Below, piece by piece: positions 43,201 through 50,848 of a DNA stretch of 64,000 nt (position 1 is the stretch's first letter; each line of letters begins with the position of its first letter). A program made the translations under genes and the position numbers. Source of the stretch: DASXUL01 sp036504855 (GTDB taxonomy: Bacteria > Armatimonadota > DTGP01 > JAKQQT01); contig DASXUL010000089.1 of the NCBI GenBank assembly GCA_036504855.1, forward strand, positions 19,346 to 83,345, written 5' to 3'. The notes under the pieces were generated by a model that saw only the letters and a list, made by a program, of their open reading frames with translations, made no database searches and was not told where the DNA came from.

Positions 43201-43741
43201 CGCCATCGTTTTCAGGCGCGGCATTCATGTAGAACGCCTGGTAGTTGCTGGCCCCCGTATTGCGGTAGGACAGGAAGGCGATCTTCGAGGCGTCGCTGCT
43301 GTAGACCGGGTTGGTGTCTCCAACATAGGTAGCGGCGTCATTGAGCTGGAGCGTGGCAAACGGGTTCACCGTCGCCTGGAAGAGGCCGTTCTGGCCGGCG
43401 CTGCGGCTGGACTGCTGAAGGAGGACCTTCGTTCCATCCGACGAGATGGAGGGGCTGTCTTCGTTTCCGCCGTAGTAAGAGAAGATCTGCAACTCGTACT
43501 TGCCCGAGCCGTCCAGGTTCATCGTGAAGACGTTGTCGTATGTGTAGGAGAGGTCGTACTGCCCCTTCAGATTCCTGTAGACGATTCTGGCGCCGTTCGC
43601 GCTGATGCGGGCCTGGTTGTCAGGTTCGTAGGAGCCTGGCGTTAGGTTCACGGGAGGTCCTGTGACATTTTGCGCTAGAGCGTCGTGCGGGAGGCACAGA
43701 CAACCTAGCGCTAGGAGCGGAATCCATCTGAGTTTGTTCAT
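40211..43741 (-). CDS. Secreted TolB-propeller, CBM9-like and dockerin protein
   Basis: 1176 residues; ATG at 43741 with AAAGG 9 nt upstream. Signal peptide about 1-23 (cut after ALA). Residues about 30-330 form a TolB/PD40 beta-propeller (ISANGARIVY, NLDGSG, SPSISSDGTKV). Carboxypeptidase-regulatory-like domains follow at about 335-410, 700-760 and 790-870. A fibronectin-like domain lies at about 420-520, and a CBM4/9-like domain with NGSFENVDANGVPIGW starts near 525. Residues about 885-1105 resemble CBM9 (PPTIDGTLSTGEW, then a metal- and sugar-binding sandwich). The last 60 residues are a canonical type I dockerin with two calcium loops (DLNGDGVVNSFDA and DVNNDAKADLSDT). It probably binds plant or microbial polysaccharide outside the cell. 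Confidence 0.9.
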   Translation of the reverse strand: MNKLRWIPLLALGCLCLPHDALAQNVTGPPVNLTPGSYEPDNQARISANGARIVYRNLKGQYDLSYTYDNVFTMNLDGSGKYELQIFSYYGGNEDSPSISSDGTKVLLQQSSRSAGQNGLFQATVNPFATLQLNDAATYVGDTNPVYSSDASKIAFLSYRNTGASNYQAFYMNAAPENDGGGNAPVQITNWSDGKAAQLSATPDGKLLLVKSISGSVSEIYRVDLSDSNAPGGGVGNNLTQITNFGKLISSPCQQTAGGRIFFVMPASNGVSHVFSINADGSGLHQVTGGPSTETDVSIGANTLVVVAKNAANGAGNEDVYTYSLSATTDPGTVSGTLIGALGQPASGVTVSAYDGSTLAGTTVTDANGQYTLSLPPGGYSLQFTGSDVATVMSGATVFSGGSVTCDAVTSPAAAPAPVKVVATVKYPNVGVRWAAAAAPASGYALVGYNVYRGTSMIGPWTKINSTPIPPVNPLQYTDTAPGNIATAFYKMTAVTSNGSTTAESAFTEVSQAASNLVYNGSFENVDANGVPIGWTPQGTCTVGTSTTYSTDGGKSLSMKELASTASMRVTSDVLSSSNKDFVFSPPIQPGVPIVEGMFAKFTDMKTTWPLVFITGPLTSGYSGYWYNPGGIGGTWDTTPGLTNPAGGDTDWIWQANTGPIFDFEFCTATKLVVYWNGDSTATQNSSTCYADDMTYQVKSYGSTGMVFGRIVDETGKGMSGVTVKVGGISLVTSGLGNVIIPNVPTGEQTMTISVPHKPDVTTTIHNYGGCRFEPFTVTNPGPFTIDGHVYYPDGKPCVGADVRFVKTDDSDNEVQYSTTTTDATGYYTFGSGLDDVASTTTGHVIAHMNGYVSNRIDKKFGAAGWSVNNDLKLIQPNIVIQAGKTSTPPTIDGTLSTGEWAASQVIPFAYSSLYATPQNPTTGYVMWDNDNLYLAFACAEPNPSGIVTSGFVLWGSDPFWIGHDLTEIRLDPTNGAAAGLAHEWWQILLDTVSCTSGITSNASNWDQHWLSVANRKAGNSLWDANAFLTNLRSAVSIGASQWVQEVKIPWSDLSYSSGMTVNTPTVGDEWACSLGRGRTQPSTAMEYTCTDNRASGNGIYNGLLRFVNTVTAPAKGDLNGDGVVNSFDAIASLRIAAGLEAVGARINQADVNNDAKADLSDTVKIVRKINGKDSF

Positions 43742-44397
43742 CGATTCGTTACCTTTCGCGCGTCTTCAGCCGGTCTAGGGTGCGGTGGGCACGAAGTAGG
43801 CGCCAACGAACTTCGAGCTTTTTGGGATTTCCACGGGCAAAGACTGATGTCATTTCCCAATCGATAGCGAGTTGCCAACGACTGCAGCGCATCGGGTGGG
43901 GGTTGGGTTTCCGCGGGTGTGGCGGATTGTGAGGGAGGAAGGGATGGGCGAATGAAGGGCAGCCCGGCGGAGGGAGGCCGCTGCGGGATGGGTGGAATTG
44001 GGACTCCCCGTCCATCAGATGAGAGTTGGGTGCGACAGCCTATTCGTGAAGAGCACAGGTTTACGCTGGGCGAAACAGGCGTCCGTTGGTCCTCCATCGG
44101 CAGTTTCGCTGGGGCGGAGGCCTAAGACAGCGCCCGCGAGGGCCGTGATGGCCCTATGTATCCAATTATATAGTGTTCTATAACAATCGCGCAAGCCTGC
44201 TTTTCATGACGCTACGCTCAGGCAGATCCATCGGAGTTTACAGCGGTGTTATTTTGTGGCCGAACCAGGGCCCGTGGGCCGGGCGAATGCGTCTCTGAGG
44301 CGTCGGGCGCTGGCCGCGGACACCTTGCGGCGCTGTTGGAGGCGCCTTGCGCCGGAGGCCGGAACCGGAAGAGCCGCCTCTTGCTGAGGCGAGCGGT
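43742..44397. other. 656-bp region upstream of the TolB/CBM9/dockerin gene
   Basis: No gene is supported here; short open frames lack ribosome sites. It holds a strong minus-strand promoter with a palindrome at 44165-44194. A short CGCCTC/GAGGCG hairpin (44375-44391), just past the GH36-like gene, may terminate it. About 400 nt between promoter and start codon would be a long untranslated leader. Confidence 0.5.
44165..44194 (-). promoter_or_regulatory. Promoter with overlapping operator-like palindrome
   Basis: On the minus strand: TTGCGC (44189-44194), an 18-nt spacer, then a perfect TATAAT (44165-44170). The spacer and -10 contain the palindrome TATAG-tgtt-CTATA (44169-44182), a typical repressor position. 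It is the only strongly AT-rich stretch nearby. The nearby GntR/LacI regulator is a candidate binder. Confidence 0.5.
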
Positions 44398-46437
44398 TCA
44401 GCGCCCCGGCGCTCGGACGAGCTTCACGAGCGCGCAATCCGCCGGGCCAAGGTCCAGTAGCATCTCGCCCCTCGCTATCCAGGCGCGGCCCGTCCAGAGG
44501 TCGGTGGCGGCGTAGGAGGCGCCCGGATCGAGCCCGGCGCGCGCCAGGTCCACTCGGCGCGAAACCGGCGCGTCGGAACTGTAGTTGAACGCCGCAATGT
44601 AGCTGGCTCCGTTACGCGACATCACCATCACTTCGGCGGCCGCCCTTCCGGTGTTCCCTTCCATGGGGCGGAAGGGAACTCCGAGGCGGGCCACGGCATT
44701 CACGGCGGCGTTCGTCAGGTACGTTTCCACGAGACGCCTGCCTTCCGGCTCCGTGACGTCGTCACCGCTCAGGAACAGTGTTCCGGCTGTCACGCCCGAA
44801 GTGATGCGGCTTCGGTTCTCGGCCGGCGAGTGGCCCTCCAGAACCATGTGGTCCGGGTCGTTGAACGCGTAGAGGCGGCCGCTGGCCCACCAGCCGTAGC
44901 TCTCGCAGTTCATAACGTACTCGGTTTCGCCGATGCCGCCGAAGCTATCGCACGATACGCGGCGCGCGTGGGCGTACTGGTACGGAAACAGAGGGGCGAT
45001 CGACTCGCTGAGGAACATCGTTCCGGCGACGCGGCGCGCCAGATGGCGCATCCCGAGGTTGAACGCCTGGATGCCGGTGCATATGGCGCGGTTGTAGTGC
45101 TCTCCATTCCGGCTTCCACCCTCCAGGCTGCCGTGCGTGAGGAAGTCCAGCTTCAGGAAATCGAAGCCGGCCGCCTCGAACCGATCGATGAAATGGTCGA
45201 TGCGCGCGAGGGCGGCCGGGTGGGTTGGGTCCACGGCGTATGCGCCGTCCAGTGAGATCGGCTTGCCATCCGGCGCGCGCAGAAGGATCTCGCCGTAAGA
45301 GGCGGTTGAGCCCTCCACTTTTGCCGCCATGGATTGGCCCCAGTAGACGAAGGGCGCCCAGTAGATGCCCGCCTTCTGGCCATTGGCGTGGGCATGGCCG
45401 GCGAAACGCCTCAGCTCGGCATCCGTAAGGTTGTCCCAATACGAGTCCAGGTTGATATACGCGGTTCCGCCGCTCATGAAGCCTGCATCGCGCATGGGGC
45501 CGGCGAAGAAGTCCGACGCTGCGACTGCCTTGGCGTACGAGATCGCCTTTTTCACCCTGCCCCAGCTATTCCAGCCAAAGGGCACGCCGCCTGTCCAGCG
45601 CAACGGCGGCGCCTGGGCGGCATTGGCGTTGGCGTACGCCTCCAGGCCGTTGCGCCAGTCCTCCGAGTAACCCACAAACACCGTCGGAGATGAAAGCCGC
45701 TTCCCCGTTACCGATCCGTGCGGCAAAACGTCCCGCGTTTCGATGTCGGCGATGCCGCCGAAGACCGTCAGCGCCGTCAGCCGCCCTCCATCGCCCTTGA
45801 AGCGGATGCCGGTCTTCCATGTGTCATGCGTCACTGAGCCGACAACCAGTCCGCGCCGCGAGGCATTGTCGTAGAAGGCCGAAACTTCGTAGCTAGACCC
45901 GTCGCCGTCAATCGGATCGGCCTTGTAGCGCGTCCACTTGTCGTTGTCGAACGGCGCCTGAAGAGCCCGGGGATCCTTCGCGGCGCCCAGGTCCACGCAG
46001 CCGGCCGACCCGCAGATGATGGGCGCCATCCAGTTGCTGCGAAGGCCCTTGCCCGTTACCTCGACGCGTACCAGAGCATAACCCCTCGGGTCCAGCGTGA
46101 ACCGCTGCACCATGGGCGGCAGGTCGCCGCCCGTCAGCGACACGGTGGTCTGAGCGCCTTTCGTCACCAACCTGCGATGGGAGTAATCGCGGCTGGAGAT
46201 CAATCGTCCGCCGAGGCGGACGGCGCTGGAAAAGCCGCGAAGGCGGGGAGCGCCATCCCAGCTAAGGGCAGCGGTTCCATCCCGCAGATCGTAGTCAAGC
46301 CGAACCCGTCCGGCGGGAGCGGAAGCAACTTTACGTTCATGAAGGGCATGGCGCACGGCCCCAAGGCTGGCGCTCGCCGCGGCGGGGGTCAGCAACATCA
46401 TTGCCAGCAACACGGCTGGCGTGTAGGGTCGACACAT
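44398..46437 (-). CDS. Secreted GH36-like (clan GH-D) alpha-galactosidase
   Basis: 679 residues from the ATG at 46437, which opens directly on a signal peptide (about 1-24) but lacks a clear ribosome site. An in-frame ATG at 46530 has GGAG 7 nt upstream and would add 31 basic residues; the choice is uncertain. An N-terminal beta-sandwich (about 25-300) precedes a TIM barrel (about 300-590). Barrel signatures are GVPFGWNSWG, a FLKLDFL strand whose Asp (near 430) is the expected nucleophile, and SCDSFGG (near 494), the likely acid/base. A C-terminal beta domain closes it. Clan D enzymes release alpha-galactose or related sugars. It is isolated from the other glycosidases but on the same strand. 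Confidence 0.85.
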   Translation of the reverse strand: MCRPYTPAVLLAMMLLTPAAASASLGAVRHALHERKVASAPAGRVRLDYDLRDGTAALSWDGAPRLRGFSSAVRLGGRLISSRDYSHRRLVTKGAQTTVSLTGGDLPPMVQRFTLDPRGYALVRVEVTGKGLRSNWMAPIICGSAGCVDLGAAKDPRALQAPFDNDKWTRYKADPIDGDGSSYEVSAFYDNASRRGLVVGSVTHDTWKTGIRFKGDGGRLTALTVFGGIADIETRDVLPHGSVTGKRLSSPTVFVGYSEDWRNGLEAYANANAAQAPPLRWTGGVPFGWNSWGRVKKAISYAKAVAASDFFAGPMRDAGFMSGGTAYINLDSYWDNLTDAELRRFAGHAHANGQKAGIYWAPFVYWGQSMAAKVEGSTASYGEILLRAPDGKPISLDGAYAVDPTHPAALARIDHFIDRFEAAGFDFLKLDFLTHGSLEGGSRNGEHYNRAICTGIQAFNLGMRHLARRVAGTMFLSESIAPLFPYQYAHARRVSCDSFGGIGETEYVMNCESYGWWASGRLYAFNDPDHMVLEGHSPAENRSRITSGVTAGTLFLSGDDVTEPEGRRLVETYLTNAAVNAVARLGVPFRPMEGNTGRAAAEVMVMSRNGASYIAAFNYSSDAPVSRRVDLARAGLDPGASYAATDLWTGRAWIARGEMLLDLGPADCALVKLVRAPGR

Positions 46438-46816
46438 GGTTCTAGCCGGCAATCGCGGCGCAAGCGGGCATGCTAGTCGCCAGCGCCAAAGCGGCGAGGT
46501 TCCGCGTCCACCGCCGCGACCGTTTCCCATCACTGGTCTCCGTGCGCCTTTCCAGCCCTGCAAGAACTTCACACCCCATGATATGCGGATCGCGGGCCTG
46601 GGGCGACGGAACGCGGATCGCAGCTACGGAGCATCGCAGATTTGTCCTCACTTCGGCGCACCATCTGTGGTACGATACCTTGAGGCATGCGCCAACGCGC
46701 AGAAGTGGCTTGCGAAACGCCCAGGAGCCGGGCGGTTGGCACGCTAGCGCGTAAAGCTCCAATGGTGATGCCGCCCATGCAGTACTTCGCGCCCAGCGAA
46801 GCGGAAAGAGGGAAAC
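46438..46816. other. Divergent intergenic region
   Basis: 379 bases between the GH36-like gene (minus) and the c-di-GMP enzyme (plus). TACGAT near 46672 may be a -10 box for the plus gene, without a clear -35. Nothing else was recognised. Confidence 0.35.
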
Positions 46817-49800
46817 ATGGCGAGCACGCCACGCGGACCGGCATCACGCCGGGACGGACGTCACCCCATGAGCGAAGGCGACATCAGTGTCGTCCTCGAC
46901 CGGACCATCCGTTCAGCCACCGCTCTCGTCGAGAGCCGCGCCGGCGAGATCGCCCTCATCCAGGACGGCGTACTCGTTTCGAAGAGCACGTTGGGAATTC
47001 CCGTAGACACTCCCAGCCTCGCGGGGTTCAGAGACGGGTTCTGCCAGCGCGCGGTGAAAACGAAGTCACACTGCGTCTGGAGCGGCATTCGCGAGAGGCG
47101 CTCGCTGGAACTCCCCGCCCCGGGTCTCCCGCCCGGCGCCTACTCGGCGATCGCCATCCCGATTCTCGACGGCGCCGGCAGCCCGATCGGCACGCTCAGC
47201 GTGATGGACGGCAAACCCCGCGCCTGGACCGCCGAGGAGATATCGCTTCTCACCGACGCGGCGGCCGGCCTTTCCGCCCGACTGGAACTGGGGCGGTTTG
47301 CCGCCGAGGCGGACCTGCTTCGCTCCATCGTGGAGACCCAGAGCGTCCTGGCGGATGCCTCCAGCAACGCCTCGGAAATCAATACCCGCGTCCTGCAGCA
47401 AACCATCCAGATGCTCGCCGCGGACGGCGGCGCCATCGGCTGCGTTGACGGGGATGAGATTGTCTTCACGGACGCTGCAGGGATCGGCGACGGTTTCATG
47501 GGGCTTCGGGTCGGGATCCGCACGAGTCTCACGGGGCGCAGCCTCATGAACCGCGAGGTGTTGCACAGCCCCGACATCGAGGCGGATCCCCGGGTAGACC
47601 GCGAACCGTGCCGCAGGGTTGGTTTCCGATCGCTGATTGCTGTGCCGCTCATCCGGTCTGGTCAGACGGTTGGGCTTCTCGACGTCATGGCCGTGCAGCC
47701 GAACGCCTTTTCCGAACGGGACGTGCAGTCGCTTCGGCTCGTCGCCGGCTACCTGGCGACCATCCTCGGCGATGCGAACGACCGCCATGCCAAGGACGAC
47801 CTGGTAACGGCCCTCAAATCGAGCGAGCAGCGATATCTCCGCATGGTCAACATCATCCACGACGGGATGTGGGTGGTCGACATCGAAGGCGTCACTCAGT
47901 TCGTGAACCAGCGGACGGCCGACCTACTGGGCCGCACCCCGTCGGAAGTGGTGGGGAAGCCATTCCGCGACTTTGCCCCGCAGTCTGATCGCCAAAGCCT
48001 GCTGGATATCGCGCGCGCCGACAGGCCTCGCGTTCAGGAAGTGCGCTTCGTGCGCTCAGACGGCGCGATTGCCGTGGCGCGGGCCTCCACCGTACCTGTC
48101 TCGAACGCGGGCGACGAGCTTTCCGGAACCCTGATCGTCCTCACGGACATCACCGATCAGCGCAAGGCCGAGGCCGACCTGGAGACCAGCCGCAACCTCG
48201 AAAAGGCGGTCTTCGACAACACGCAGGATGCCACTCTGTTGATCGCCACCGACGGCCGCATCGTGGACGCCAACCAGGCGGCCGTGGAGATGCTGGGCTA
48301 TAGGCTGGATGAGCTGAAGGAACAACGCATTACCGAAATGTCGCCAGCCGCCATTCAGGAAGAGGCCTCGCGCCGATGGGCTGCTTTTCTGGAAGCGGGC
48401 CGCACCCGCGGGGAAATACCCATCGTCTGCAAGGACGGGACCGTTCTCGAGGCGGACTATCAAGCCGTGGCAAACGTGGTCCCCGGCCTCCATGTGGCTT
48501 CGTTCCGAGACGCGACGCTCCGCAAGCAGAGCATCGCCGCAACCGAGAGGAGCGAGGCCAGCCTGCGCGCCATCCTGAATACCGCTGGGCTCGGAATCGT
48601 GCAAACAGATACGGATTCGCGACTCCATTACACGAATCGCGCCTTCCAGGATATGCTGGGGTATTCCGCGGCGGAGTTGGGCGGAGCCAACATGGCGGAG
48701 CTCAGCCACCCCGATGACCGTATCGCATCGGAGTACGCCTTACGCGGTCTGATGCAGAACGAGGTCTCTATCAGCTCGCTCGACCACAGACTCATCAAGA
48801 AGGATGGCGGAATCGTCTGGGTGAGCGCCACGGTATCCCGCGACAACAGCGGGCCGGCTCCGCAATTGGTGGGCGTGCTGAAGGACATCAGTCAGCGCAA
48901 GGAGTCCGAGAAGCGATTGGAACGCTACCAGTTGCTCGCCGGATCGACCACCGACATCATCCTGTTTCTAACGCTCGACGGATCCATTCTGGAGGCCAAC
49001 GGAGCGGCCGCCCGGGCGTTTGGTTACAGCCGCGAGGAGCTGCGCACGCTGTCCCTGCGGGACATCCGTCAGGATCCAGAGGGAATCGAGGCCCTTCTGG
49101 CCCAGGCTGCGAAGCAGGCGGCCACCTACGAGACGTTGGGCAAAACGCGCTCTGGAGATCCAATTCCCCTCGAAGTCACGTTGCAGGCTCAGGAGCTGGG
49201 CGGCCAAGGCATCCTGTTGGCGGTGGCCCACGATATTCGAGAGCGAAAGGGCCTTGAGGATGAGATCACCCGCCAGGCATTCCATGACCCGCTCACAGGC
49301 CTGCCAAACCGCACGCTGTTTACCGACCGCGTAACGCATGCAATAGCCAGATGCGCGCGCCTTGAAGAGCAGGTTGCCATCCTCCTTCTGGATCTGGACC
49401 GGTTCCAGGTGGTCAACGACAGCCTCGGGCCGGCGGCCGGTGACGAACTGCTTGTGGGCGTCGGGGGACGGCTGTCGTCGATCCTGCGGGCCGGCGATAC
49501 GGCGGCGCGACTGGGCGGCGATGAGTTCGGCATCTTGCTGGATGGCGTTGGGGATGTAGGCGACGCCACCCGTCTCGCCGAGCGCGTGCTCCGCCAACTC
49601 CAGGCCCCCTTCACCGTGGCCGGGCAGGAGGCTTTCGTGGGAGCCAGCATTGGAATCGTTGTGGGCGACGCGCGCCAGGGGGACGCCGGCGGCCTCATCC
49701 GCGATGCCGACCTCGCTCTTTGCCAGGCGAAGGCCGGAGGTCGCGGTCGTTACGAAGTCCATCAGCCGCGTATGAGCGTTGAGGCTCAGGAGCGCCTGCG

Positions 49801-50629
49801 CTTCGAAACCGAGTTGCGGCACGCCATCGCCAACAACGAGTTCGAGGTGCACTACCAGCCGATCGTGCTGATGGAGCCGCGCCGAGTGATCGGCGCCGAA
49901 GCTCTCGTGCGTTGGCGGCATCCCCGCTTTGGCTTGATGCCGCCGGACCAGTTCATCCCCATTCAGGAGCAGATCGGCGCCATCGAAACGTTCACCCTCT
50001 GGGTGCTCGAGGAGTCGCAGATGCAGTGCCTGAAGTGGCATAGGCAGGGCTACCCGCTCACCGTGTCGGTGAACCTCTCGCCCATCAACCTCCAGAATCC
50101 GACGTTCGTTGACCGCGTACACGCGATCCTCACCGAAACGATGCTGCCGGCCTATGCGCTGAAGCTCGAGGTAACCGAGGGGGCAGTGATGGTGAACCCG
50201 GCGCGCGCGCTGGACAACTTGCGCCGCCTGAGTGACCTCGGGGTACGCCTCTCGATTGACGATTTCGGCACCGGCTACTCATCGCTTTCCTATCTGCGAC
50301 AGCTCCCCGTCCACGAAGTGAAGATCGACAGGTCCTTCGTCACGCGGATGGATGGGCATGACGAAGAGGACGCGGCCATCGTGCGCGCTGTCATCGACCT
50401 CGCCCACAACTTGCGCAAGAAGGTGGTGGCGGAAGGCGTTGAGACCGAATCGGTGTGGAATCTCCTCAAGATGCTCGGCTGTGACGCCGCGCAGGGCTTC
50501 CTGATGGGCCGCCCTATGCCCGCCCGCGAGTTTGCGGAATGGCTGGAAACGTCCGAATGGTCCAATATGGCGGGTCGGGTACCGAACAACCTGTCGCCGG
50601 CGTACCGAGCTGTCCATGACCCTGCCTGA
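46817..50629 (+). CDS. c-di-GMP cyclase/phosphodiesterase: GAF-GAF-PAS x4-GGDEF-EAL
   Basis: 1270 residues; ATG at 46817 with AGAGGG close upstream (spacing about 4); ATG at 46868 is an alternative without a ribosome site. No membrane segment or signal peptide. Domains: GAF (about 20-158), GAF (170-320), PAS (335-445), PAS (460-575), PAS (578-700), PAS (703-810), GGDEF (about 815-980) and EAL (about 1005-1245). The cyclase motif GGDEF is intact near 898. The EAL half keeps EALVRW (near 1027), NLSPINLQ, DDFGTGYSSLSYL, KIDRSF and AEGVET, so both activities may be present. It senses small molecules in the cytoplasm and sets c-di-GMP, which often controls pili and matrix proteins such as those nearby. 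It is convergent with the SARP-type regulator. Confidence 0.95.
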   Translation: MASTPRGPASRRDGRHPMSEGDISVVLDRTIRSATALVESRAGEIALIQDGVLVSKSTLGIPVDTPSLAGFRDGFCQRAVKTKSHCVWSGIRERRSLELPAPGLPPGAYSAIAIPILDGAGSPIGTLSVMDGKPRAWTAEEISLLTDAAAGLSARLELGRFAAEADLLRSIVETQSVLADASSNASEINTRVLQQTIQMLAADGGAIGCVDGDEIVFTDAAGIGDGFMGLRVGIRTSLTGRSLMNREVLHSPDIEADPRVDREPCRRVGFRSLIAVPLIRSGQTVGLLDVMAVQPNAFSERDVQSLRLVAGYLATILGDANDRHAKDDLVTALKSSEQRYLRMVNIIHDGMWVVDIEGVTQFVNQRTADLLGRTPSEVVGKPFRDFAPQSDRQSLLDIARADRPRVQEVRFVRSDGAIAVARASTVPVSNAGDELSGTLIVLTDITDQRKAEADLETSRNLEKAVFDNTQDATLLIATDGRIVDANQAAVEMLGYRLDELKEQRITEMSPAAIQEEASRRWAAFLEAGRTRGEIPIVCKDGTVLEADYQAVANVVPGLHVASFRDATLRKQSIAATERSEASLRAILNTAGLGIVQTDTDSRLHYTNRAFQDMLGYSAAELGGANMAELSHPDDRIASEYALRGLMQNEVSISSLDHRLIKKDGGIVWVSATVSRDNSGPAPQLVGVLKDISQRKESEKRLERYQLLAGSTTDIILFLTLDGSILEANGAAARAFGYSREELRTLSLRDIRQDPEGIEALLAQAAKQAATYETLGKTRSGDPIPLEVTLQAQELGGQGILLAVAHDIRERKGLEDEITRQAFHDPLTGLPNRTLFTDRVTHAIARCARLEEQVAILLLDLDRFQVVNDSLGPAAGDELLVGVGGRLSSILRAGDTAARLGGDEFGILLDGVGDVGDATRLAERVLRQLQAPFTVAGQEAFVGASIGIVVGDARQGDAGGLIRDADLALCQAKAGGRGRYEVHQPRMSVEAQERLRFETELRHAIANNEFEVHYQPIVLMEPRRVIGAEALVRWRHPRFGLMPPDQFIPIQEQIGAIETFTLWVLEESQMQCLKWHRQGYPLTVSVNLSPINLQNPTFVDRVHAILTETMLPAYALKLEVTEGAVMVNPARALDNLRRLSDLGVRLSIDDFGTGYSSLSYLRQLPVHEVKIDRSFVTRMDGHDEEDAAIVRAVIDLAHNLRKKVVAEGVETESVWNLLKMLGCDAAQGFLMGRPMPAREFAEWLETSEWSNMAGRVPNNLSPAYRAVHDPA

Positions 50630-50826
50630 CCCGAAGCTCCGCCCACGAGACGCTTGTAAACGGGGAGGGCGGTGGGGCGCCGCGGCGGGAGGGAGTAACG
50701 GAGCTGGGCGCGAGCGCGGCGCCTGCGGAAGGTGAGCCGGCCGCAGATTACCAGTGGTTCGCTCCTGGACCACGGATGCGGATGCGCGGGCCGCCCAACT
50801 CCGTCATCCCGATGGTACCAGCAACC

Positions 50827-50844
50827 CGTTAGCGCATCGTTAGC
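50827..50844 (-). repeat. SARP-type heptamer direct repeat (copy 1)
   Basis: CGTTAGC at 50827-50833 and again at 50838-50844, separated by GCAT: an 11-bp period. It lies 4 nt past the stop of the SARP-type regulator. Read on the minus strand (GCTAACG), the repeats are followed after 9 nt by TACCAT, a possible -10 box. An identical 18-bp element is at 55533-55550. Confidence 0.6.
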
Positions 50845-50848
50845 AGAA

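Noticed and set aside
46437..46572. GTG start at 46572 for the GH36-like gene
   Set aside because: No ribosome site and no family-like residues in the extension; the signal peptide begins at 46437.
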